Translations under genes and position numbers: made by a program
Part shown: positions 35,709-41,612 of the stretch, one piece after another
Numbering within the stretch: position 1 is the first letter of the stretch
Layout: each line of letters starts with the position of its first letter
The notes under the pieces: model-generated
The model's input: only the letters and a program-made list of their open reading frames with translations
What the model was told of the DNA's origin: nothing
Database searches by the model: none
Origin: an uncultured Clostridia bacterium
GTDB taxonomy: Bacteria > Bacillota_A > Clostridia > TANB77 > CAG-508
NCBI GenBank assembly: GCA_944390995.1
Contig: CALXSA010000007.1
Location: forward strand, 1-41,612
Length of the DNA: 41,612 bases
Reading direction: 5' to 3'

Positions 35709-36389
35709 TTAATTATTATTTCTATCAAAAACTATTCTTCCATCTTCTATTTTTATTATTCTGTCCGCCTGTAATGCGATGCTTTCATCATGTGTTACTA
35801 AAATTATTGTTTGCGCATATTTTTTATTGGAATATTTTAAATAATCTATAATTTCTTTCGAATTTTTTGTATCCAAATTCCCAGTTGGTTCATCTGCCAA
35901 AATAATAGATGGATTGGTTATAATAGCTCTACCTATTGCAACTCTTTGCTGCTGCCCACCTGACAATTGATTTGGTAAGCTATTTACCTTGTCTTCTAAT
36001 TTTAGTAATCTTATAATCTCCCCCAACCTATTCTTTTCTACCTTTTTATTATCAAGCAAAATTGGTAATTCAATATTCTCTTTTACTGTTAATATAGGAA
36101 CTAAGTTGTAAAATTGATATATTAGGCCAATTTGTCTTCTTCTAAAAATTGTTATCTTATTACTATCAAATGTAGACAAATCATTCTCCCCTATAAAAAT
36201 TTTGCCACTTGTGGGGGTATCAATTCCAGCAATCAGATGCAGTAACGTCGACTTTCCACTTCCACTACTTCCAATAATCGCAACAAACTCTCCCTTCTGG
36301 ACAGAAAATGATACATCATTTAATGCCTCAGTTTTAATTTCTCCTTCTCCATAAGTTTTTGTTAAATGTTCTACTTTTAAAATTTCCAT
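35709..36389 (-). CDS. ABC transporter ATP-binding protein (LolD/MacB/BceA type)
   Basis: The 226-residue ATPase has Walker A IGSSGSGKSTLLH, a Q-loop in YQFYNLVPILTVKENIELP, signature LSGGQQQRVAIGRA, Walker B IILADEPTGNLD and the H-loop LVTHD. The ENIELPILL pattern is typical of ATPases that power FtsX-type permeases. The gene ends 13 bases before the permease start and is clearly in one operon with it. Confidence 0.95.
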   Translation of the reverse strand: MEILKVEHLTKTYGEGEIKTEALNDVSFSVQKGEFVAIIGSSGSGKSTLLHLIAGIDTPTSGKIFIGENDLSTFDSNKITIFRRRQIGLIYQFYNLVPILTVKENIELPILLDNKKVEKNRLGEIIRLLKLEDKVNSLPNQLSGGQQQRVAIGRAIITNPSIILADEPTGNLDTKNSKEIIDYLKYSNKKYAQTIILVTHDESIALQADRIIKIEDGRIVFDRNNN

Positions 36390-36482
36390 ATATCTTTCCC
36401 TTTCATTTTTTGGTATTATATCCTATAAAAGTGACTCTAAAGTGACAAATAGAGAAAAAGTTAGACATCTTTAGCTTTTTCT

Positions 36483-37592
36483 CTACTTAAAAAATTTTAT
36501 AATGAATTTTGTTCCTTTGTTAATCTCAGTCTTAACTGCTATTTCCCCTTTTTGATATTTTATAATCTCCTTGGCTAGTGAAAGACCTATACCAAAACTA
36601 TTACTGTTCGAATTCTCACCTTTATAAAATCTATCAAATATATGTGGTAAATCTTTTTCAGAAATACCACTTCCTCTATCTTCAATAATTATTTCAATAT
36701 ATAATGCATTTTCACTAAATTTTATATATATTTTTTCGCCTTTTTTTGAATGCTCTGCGGAATTTTTAATAATATTAGTAAAGGCCTCAACATTCCACTT
36801 GAAGTCTCCAGTAAATGTCAGTCCGTCCTTTCCTTTTATAACAACTTCCTGGTCATTTAATTCTAAAAGAATTTCTATATTCTTTATGGCTTCTTCAATA
36901 AGTTTATCTACAACTATTTCTTCTTTCTTCAGAACTACAGATTTCGTATCTAAACAAGCCATTTTTAGCAAATTGTCAACCAACCAATTGATTTGACCTA
37001 ACTGTTTAGATATATTTTGTACATACTCTCTTGTGTATTTATCTAAAGATGAGCCATCAGCAATCATATTATCAGTCATTACAGTCATAGCCATTAAAGG
37101 CGTACGAATCTGGTGAGAAATATCCTCTAAATATTTTGAAAGTTTCTCCCTATCCTCTCTAGTTGAATTTGAATATTCCTGTAGTTTATCTATTATCTGA
37201 TATATCTGATTTTGAAACATACCAAAGTTATCATCTACCATCTCCCCAAGCTCTAGCTTATAATTATCATTGATAATGTTTTCAATATTTAACAATGTAT
37301 TTTCTATTCTCTTTTTGCTCCTATTTGTTGATATACGATTTATTGCAAGAACTATAATTGCCAATATTAAAACGCTTGAAACAGATATTATTGTATAGGT
37401 TTTCATTTCCTTTTCAATCTCGTACAACGCAATAGTGTCAGTGATATTCAATTCATACATGCTAAATATACTTTCAATGTTATTTTTGTTTATATAATTA
37501 AATATTAGTATAATGCTTATGCAGATTATTATAGAAACTATAATAATAACATATGTTTTCGTATTATTCTTTTTATTACTTATCTTTTTCAA
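36483..37592 (-). CDS. Sensor histidine kinase
   Basis: The 369-residue kinase has two membrane helices near the N-terminus (about 13-33 and 66-88), with a short extracellular loop of roughly 33 residues. HAMP/linker helices lead to the H box EDISHQIRTPLMAMTVMTDNM, an N box (NIIKNSAEHSKKGE), G1 EDRGSGISEKDLPHIFDRFYKGE and G2 GIGLSLAKEI. The small sensor loop is typical of envelope-stress kinases that sense together with their ABC transporter. The start overlaps the response-regulator stop by 17 bases. Confidence 0.93.
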   Translation of the reverse strand: MKKISNKKNNTKTYVIIIVSIIICISIILIFNYINKNNIESIFSMYELNITDTIALYEIEKEMKTYTIISVSSVLILAIIVLAINRISTNRSKKRIENTLLNIENIINDNYKLELGEMVDDNFGMFQNQIYQIIDKLQEYSNSTREDREKLSKYLEDISHQIRTPLMAMTVMTDNMIADGSSLDKYTREYVQNISKQLGQINWLVDNLLKMACLDTKSVVLKKEEIVVDKLIEEAIKNIEILLELNDQEVVIKGKDGLTFTGDFKWNVEAFTNIIKNSAEHSKKGEKIYIKFSENALYIEIIIEDRGSGISEKDLPHIFDRFYKGENSNSNSFGIGLSLAKEIIKYQKGEIAVKTEINKGTKFIIKFFK

Positions 37593-38247
37593 TTTTGTAG
37601 CCCATCCCCCTTACTGTCTTTATTATTTTAGGACTATTAGGGTCGTCTTCTATCTTCTCTCTGATTCTTTTTATATATACTGTTAATGTATTATCATTCA
37701 CAAAATTAGACGATATATCCCATATTCTTTCTAATAAGTATTCTCTTGTAACAATCTTATTTATGTTCTCAAATAAGATTGTTAATATTCTATATTCTAG
37801 TGCAGTTAAATCTACAAGCTTTCCGTCCTTCAAAATAACATTATTTTGCCCATCAAACAAAATATTTTTTATGTCAATAACTTCTGAACCGTTTTTTCTT
37901 TTTATAGCATTTTTTATTCTTGATGTCAATTCTCTCATGCTAAACGGTTTCACAATATAATCGTCTGCTCCCAGGTCTATGCCCCTTACAATGTCATCTT
38001 CTGAACTTTTAGCCGTCAAAAATATTGTTGAAACATTATATTTTTGTTTTGTGTAGCGGTAAAACTCCATTCCATCTCCGTCAGGCAACATAATATCCAA
38101 TAATATCAAACTATATACATTGTTTGATATTAATCTTTCCGCTTCGCGTATAGTTGTTGCTATATCAGTATCAATATTTTCCTTTTTTAAGTATTTTTTT
38201 ATTTCGCCTGCAATTATTTCGTTATCTTCTATATAAAGTATCTTCAT
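37576..38247 (-). CDS. OmpR-family response regulator
   Basis: The receiver domain has acidic residues in YIEDNE, phosphoacceptor Asp in LILLDIMLPDGDG, Thr and Lys in FLTAKSS and ADDYIVKPFSM. The winged-helix DNA-binding domain includes LTALEYRILTILFENINKIVTREYLLERIW (in parts) and VYIKRIREKIEDDPNSP-IIKTVRGMGY. It is first in the regulator-kinase-ATPase-permease operon and probably controls it. The ATG lies near GGTGGTC, only 20 bases after the leader hairpin. Confidence 0.95.
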   Translation of the reverse strand: MKILYIEDNEIIAGEIKKYLKKENIDTDIATTIREAERLISNNVYSLILLDIMLPDGDGMEFYRYTKQKYNVSTIFLTAKSSEDDIVRGIDLGADDYIVKPFSMRELTSRIKNAIKRKNGSEVIDIKNILFDGQNNVILKDGKLVDLTALEYRILTILFENINKIVTREYLLERIWDISSNFVNDNTLTVYIKRIREKIEDDPNSPKIIKTVRGMGYKIEKDK

Positions 38248-38267
38248 TTTTGACCACCAATAATTAT

Positions 38268-38312
38268 TTTTAAATCATAACCACCAGTAAAACTGGTGGT
38301 TATGATTTAAAA
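38268..38312 (-). promoter_or_regulatory. Leader hairpin in front of the regulator-kinase-ABC operon
   Basis: A 21-bp perfect stem (left arm with TTTTAAATCATAACCACC, 38268-38288; right arm 38292-38312) has a 3-base loop. On the transcribed strand it is followed by AAAATAATTATTGG and the operon's first ribosome site. It overlaps the end of the six-codon leader ORF, so translation of that ORF could control folding. Confidence 0.65.
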
Positions 38313-38320
38313 CTCGTCAT
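38300..38320 (-). CDS. Six-codon leader peptide ORF (MTSFKS)
   Basis: ATG ACG AGT TTT AAA TCA TAA, preceded by a GGAGG ribosome site 6 bases upstream (38327-38331). The last codons and stop lie in one arm of the leader hairpin. Too short to call with certainty, but the ribosome site is excellent. Confidence 0.45.
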   Translation of the reverse strand: MTSFKS

Positions 38321-38418
38321 GATTTACCTCCAGTCTCGTTGTCATTGTGCTTTTATTCTCAATCAAGCAAATTATTCACTTGATAACTCAATATGATATA
38401 TAATCATATCTATTTAAA

Positions 38419-38448
38419 ATTATATATCAATAATTTGTATTTTCTCAA
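38419..38448 (-). promoter_or_regulatory. Promoter of the regulator-kinase-ABC operon
   Basis: On the minus strand TTGAGA (38443-38448) and TATAAT (38419-38424) have an 18-base spacer. The leader of about 165 bases carries an ATCAAG...CTTGAT inverted repeat, the short ORF and the hairpin. Confidence 0.55.
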
Positions 38449-38511
38449 AAAGGTAAAAAAAGATAAAATTATTCTATAAAATTAAAGAACTTTCTCACTA
38501 TTTATTTCAGC

Positions 38512-39441
38512 TTAAGCCTTGCCGCTTGAGCCAAATACATCTCTTATTTTATGTTCTACAGTTTCTCTTATTAACTCTCTTGCAGGTGTCAAATATGCTC
38601 TTGGGTCAAATTTTGATGGTTCTTCCGCAAACACCTTCCTTATTGCCGCCGTCATAGCCAAGCGCAAATCTGTATCAACATTTATCTTAGAAACCCCAGA
38701 AAGACTTGCTTCATGTAACATCTCATCAGGTACACCTTTTGCGCCAGGTATGTCTCCCCCATACTTATTACACATATCTACAAGCTCAGGAATAACTGTT
38801 GAAGCCCCATGTAACACAATTGGTGTGTTAGGTATTCTCTCTTTAACTTGCGCTAAAATGTCAAATCTTAGTTTAGCATCTCCCTTGAATTTATATGCAC
38901 CATGGCTTGTACCAATTGCAATAGCCAAAGAATCGCAAGCAGTTCTCTCTACAAATTCCTTTGCTTGATCTGGGTCTGTGTACATTGCATCTGATGCTTC
39001 AACGTTTACATCGTCTTCAATTCCTGCAAGCTTTCCAAGCTCAGCCTCAACCACTACTCCTTTTGAGTGTGCATACTCTACCACTTTTTTTGTTAAAGCT
39101 ACATTTTCCTCAAAATCATATTTCGAACCGTCAATCATTACTGATGAAAAGCCATTGTCAACACACATCTTGCATGTCTCAAAATCTGGTCCATGGTCCA
39201 AATGTAATGCAATTGGTATATCGTATTCCTCAAGAGCTGCCTCAATCATTTTCTTCAAGTACCCTATTCTAGCATATTTTATTGCACTTGAAGACGCCTG
39301 CAAAATAACAGGTGAATTTTGGCTAGCTGCTGCATCTACTATCCCCTGTATTATTTCCATATTATTTACATTAAATGCTCCAATAGCAAACTTTTCTTTC
39401 ATTGATTTCTCAAACATTTCTCTTGTAGTTACTAATGGCAT
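38512..39441 (-). CDS. fba: Class II fructose-bisphosphate aldolase
   Basis: It cleaves fructose-1,6-bisphosphate in glycolysis and needs zinc. The product of 309 residues starts at ATG 39441 (MPLVTTREMFEKS) behind GGAGGG; the longer upstream extension is non-coding. Motifs include FAIGAFNVNNMEIIQGIVDAA, HLDHGPDFETCKMCVDNGF (metal-ligand His), VMIDGSKYDFEENV, VEAELGKLAGIEDDV, AIGTSHGAYKF, LHGASTVIP and the active-site region INVDTDLRLAMTAA. Confidence 0.96.
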   Translation of the reverse strand: MPLVTTREMFEKSMKEKFAIGAFNVNNMEIIQGIVDAAASQNSPVILQASSSAIKYARIGYLKKMIEAALEEYDIPIALHLDHGPDFETCKMCVDNGFSSVMIDGSKYDFEENVALTKKVVEYAHSKGVVVEAELGKLAGIEDDVNVEASDAMYTDPDQAKEFVERTACDSLAIAIGTSHGAYKFKGDAKLRFDILAQVKERIPNTPIVLHGASTVIPELVDMCNKYGGDIPGAKGVPDEMLHEASLSGVSKINVDTDLRLAMTAAIRKVFAEEPSKFDPRAYLTPARELIRETVEHKIRDVFGSSGKA

Positions 39442-39512
39442 AAAAATCCCTCCTTTGAATATATGGCTATTATATATTAACTTGAAAAATATATCAAGAC
39501 ATTTTCGCAAAA

Positions 39513-39550
39513 TTCAGAGGGTGGCAAAAAATGCCACCCTCTGAAAGTGA
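39513..39550 (-). terminator. phoH terminator
   Basis: TTCAGAGGGTGGCA (39513-39526) and TGCCACCCTCTGAA (39532-39545) form a 14-bp perfect stem with loop AAAAA. On the minus strand it is followed by TTTTGCG. Confidence 0.8.
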
Positions 39551-39564
39551 GTTTTAAGCGTGTT

Positions 39565-40917
39565 TTAGAGAATTTTACTTGCAATAGTGCTAAGCGTACT
39601 ACGTACAGACTCCTCATTCTTCATGGAAATTTGCCAGCACAGAGAATTTCCTTTAAACTTCTCAGAAAGATAAACTAAGCCGTTGTATCTTTCATTTAGT
39701 TTCGGGTTATCCACCTGAGTTGGGTCACCCAAGAAGATAAACTTGGAACCTTCAGCAGCTCGTGTCACAATCGACTTAATGTCACCGGGGTCAATGTTCT
39801 GGGTTTCATCAATAATGAAGATGGACTTGACAATTGTCCGACCTCTTAAGAAACCAATCGGTTGAACCTGGATTATACCTTTCTCAAAATAGTATTCTCC
39901 ATTTTCGATATCATCCTTATCACTTTTTCCGCCACGTTTGCCGGTTCCGTTGATAAGAATGCTGAGATTATCCTTGATACCACCAAGATAAGGGGAAATC
40001 TTATCCCTCATATCACCAGGCAGATAACCAAGTTTCTCATTTCCCACCGTCTCAGAAGGGGTAGCAACAAGAATCCGAGAATATCTCTCATCATCAAAAC
40101 CTTGCAATGCAGTAGCTAAGGAACAAAAAGTCTTGCCAGTACCTGCACCGCCTTTGACAATCACCAGAGGCGCATTGTCCCAGTCCATGAGTAAGCATTC
40201 CATAAGCATCTTCTGCCCTGCATTCTTAGCAGTAATACCATATGGATAGGTTGCCTTTCCAAAAACAAGAGGAACAATCTTCTCTCCATCATACCGGCCA
40301 ATGAAACACTGCTGACTATCCACAGCTCTTACTTCAGTAAACATGTTACAAACCCATTCAACCTCAGAGCTACCAATAATCTCCGAAATAGGCATAAACT
40401 TGTTCTTGAAGAAGTCGTTAATAGCCTCAGCTGTTGTCTCAAGCTGGATACGTCCAGTATATTGTTCGGACGGAGCAGGGAATAAATCATCCCTAAAGTC
40501 TTCGGCATTGATTCCCAATGCTCTAGCTTTGATTCTTATAGCCTTATTCTTAGACACAAGAATCACTTTCTTGTCAGGATTTTTCTTTTGCAGTCCTAAA
40601 CAGACCTGAAAAACCCTTCTGTCAATGTCGGTTATCCCCTCCATATCAATTTCGATGTCATGAAAGTTCTTTTCAACCTTCAAGATACTTCCGTTTGCTT
40701 GTCTCTCTCCTCCTCGCATGAGCTTCTGAATATCAAAAGTTTCGATATAACTTAAGATACTGTCAGCTACTTTCTTTTTTTCTGGCATCCCACGATAGCC
40801 TTGAAGCTGGTCAATGACTGCAAGAGGTATTACAACCTCATTGTCAGAACCAAACCGCAAAGGGCTGTCAGGCGATGACATTAGGGAGTTGATTCTTAAC
40901 ACAAACATTTTGGTCAT
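39565..40917 (-). CDS. PIN-PhoH family ATPase (YlaK-like)
   Basis: The product is about 450 residues. ATG 40917 (MTKMFVLRINSL) is chosen since AAAGGGGACA lies just upstream. The N-terminal half is PIN-like nuclease fold (IQKLMRGGERQANGS, VCLGLQKKNPDKKVILVSKNKA, IKARALGI with a conserved acidic residue set). The C-terminal half is PhoH: PLVIVKGGAGTGKTFCSLA (Walker A), GFLRGRTIVKSIFIIDETQN (Walker B) and FLGDPTQVDNPKLNERYNGL. Such proteins are thought to act on RNA. Codon use is atypical: four CGG Arg codons, including the conserved Arg of GRT, and visibly higher GC than neighbours. This suggests transfer. Confidence 0.88.
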   Translation of the reverse strand: MTKMFVLRINSLMSSPDSPLRFGSDNEVVIPLAVIDQLQGYRGMPEKKKVADSILSYIETFDIQKLMRGGERQANGSILKVEKNFHDIEIDMEGITDIDRRVFQVCLGLQKKNPDKKVILVSKNKAIRIKARALGINAEDFRDDLFPAPSEQYTGRIQLETTAEAINDFFKNKFMPISEIIGSSEVEWVCNMFTEVRAVDSQQCFIGRYDGEKIVPLVFGKATYPYGITAKNAGQKMLMECLLMDWDNAPLVIVKGGAGTGKTFCSLATALQGFDDERYSRILVATPSETVGNEKLGYLPGDMRDKISPYLGGIKDNLSILINGTGKRGGKSDKDDIENGEYYFEKGIIQVQPIGFLRGRTIVKSIFIIDETQNIDPGDIKSIVTRAAEGSKFIFLGDPTQVDNPKLNERYNGLVYLSEKFKGNSLCWQISMKNEESVRSTLSTIASKIL

Positions 40918-41130
40918 AGGAATGTCCCCTTTCACGTTACTTAAACTTACTTTTGAGTTTTGCAAAAGCAAATTATCACTTTTGCTTTAAAAGCAAACTC
41001 TTTAAATATTATACACTATTTTACGTCTACATACAACATTATTTGCAGTTTTTGTTCAAGTTTTATTATCAATATATATAATAACTCGTACTTATTTAAA
41101 CTCATTAATGTAGATTTTATTCATCAGTGC

Positions 41131-41301
41131 TTACTTATTGTTTCCGTTTCTATAACTGCTACACATAGACTCATCTGATTGCTTTGTATTGCAACCAATT
41201 ATAGGAGTAACAATAATTTGCTCCAATTTGCACTCCTGTGTGCCCTCATTATTATATTTACAGCTTGTTACTGTACAATTAATTTTTTGATTTTTTTCCA
41301 T
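41131..41301 (-). CDS. DUF1540 domain protein
   Basis: This 56-residue peptide has the DUF1540 cysteine layout: INCTVTSCKYNN, then ECKLEQIIVTPIIGCN and SMCSSY. AAAGGAGG precedes ATG 41301. These small Cys-rich proteins are common in spore-forming Clostridia and are thought to bind metal. It lies between phoH and the last gene, on the same strand as both. Function unknown. Confidence 0.8.
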   Translation of the reverse strand: MEKNQKINCTVTSCKYNNEGTQECKLEQIIVTPIIGCNTKQSDESMCSSYRNGNNK

Positions 41302-41446
41302 AAAAAATAGCCTCCTTTATATTTTAATAATATTAGTATGGCTATTTTTTCTTTAAATATTAATTTTTTTAAATTTATTTACAAGCTTCAAATGTCTATT
41401 CAGCATTGTCTTATATAGCATAAATCATATTTTTGGAAAAGTCTTG

Positions 41447-41612
41447 TTAAAACTCAATTCCTAATAAGTCAGACAATTTCTCTGTAATTCTATTTACAAC
41501 CACTCTCTTGTTTCCTTCTCTATCTAAATTTGCATTTGCTACAATTTCAAAATTTGAAAAATTATTTTTTTCGCGTTCGAAAATGCTAACATAAATTTTG
41601 CTATTATCTCCA
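41447..41612 (-). CDS. Unidentified gene, C-terminal end only (cut by window edge)
   Basis: The minus-strand frame is open from the right edge and ends at TAA (41447-41449), giving 54 residues: SKIYVSIFEREKNNF, then EIVANANLDREGNKRVVVN and RITEKLSDLLGIEF. A beta-strand-rich end with a helical finish; I recognise no family. The start is beyond the window. Confidence 0.55.
   Translation of the reverse strand, partial: GDNSKIYVSIFEREKNNFSNFEIVANANLDREGNKRVVVNRITEKLSDLLGIEF

Noticed and set aside
7155..40917. Strong version of the idea that CGG is completely unreadable in this organism
   Set aside because: phoH and two other intact genes have in-frame CGG, including a conserved Arg in PhoH, so a weaker or context-dependent effect, or an artefact, must be considered.
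1..41612. CRISPR array
   Set aside because: No regularly spaced identical repeats with unique spacers; the repeats present are pairs or palindromes.

Overview
The window is low-GC DNA from a Gram-positive, endospore-forming bacterium, most likely an uncultured, gut-type member of the Clostridia. This rests on AGA/AT-rich codon use, strong AGGAGG ribosome sites, and sporulation or germination genes (yabP, yabQ, spoVFB/dpaB, cwlJ, gerQ) next to pta-ackA, divIC and a Clostridia-style prfB. I cannot place the genus from the sequence.

Layout. 1-2000: 3' end of uvrA, a tiny Asn/Lys-rich ORF, REP-like palindromes and a three-gene toxin-antitoxin-like operon on the minus strand. 2000-7000: cytidylate kinase-like gene, murD, a proline/glycine-tailed hypothetical, a CBS-domain protein and a frameshifted AI-2E-family membrane protein followed by a MITE-like hairpin. 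7100-17600: two minus-strand hypotheticals (one a DUF1980-like domain protein), then secA, prfB with its autoregulatory frameshift, aspartokinase, an ATP-grasp protein, yabP-yabQ-divIC and rho. 17600-21800: an AT-rich accessory stretch with long direct repeats around a RhuM-Fic/Doc gene, a frameshifted tyrosine recombinase and a frameshifted dipicolinate synthase B gene. 21800-28300: penicillin-binding protein, pta-ackA, tRNA-Leu(GAG), cwlJ-gerQ and a pseudouridine synthase. 28300-33100: a CtpE-like P-type ATPase, two small membrane proteins with low-complexity middles, a frameshifted smpB and a hypothetical. 33100-38450: response regulator, histidine kinase, ABC ATPase and large FtsX permease in one minus-strand operon behind a leader with a short ORF and hairpin. 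38500-41612: class II fructose-bisphosphate aldolase, a PIN-PhoH ATPase, a DUF1540 peptide and the end of an unidentified gene.

The most striking observation is that all four broken conserved genes (AI-2E transporter, tyrosine recombinase, spoVFB, smpB) are broken in the same way. A single extra C sits exactly between two codons, directly before a glycine GGN codon, so an in-frame CGG appears and the +1 frame restores the family sequence. By eye I found no CGG used as a normal Arg codon in the other native-looking genes. Three compositionally distinct genes (7155-7496, 32542-32901, phoH) do use CGG as Arg. Either a +1 recoding event at CGG/C-GGN or a systematic assembly artefact could explain this. 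prfB shows that the window also contains one classical +1 recoding site.

Dispersed palindromes of at least three kinds lie between genes.
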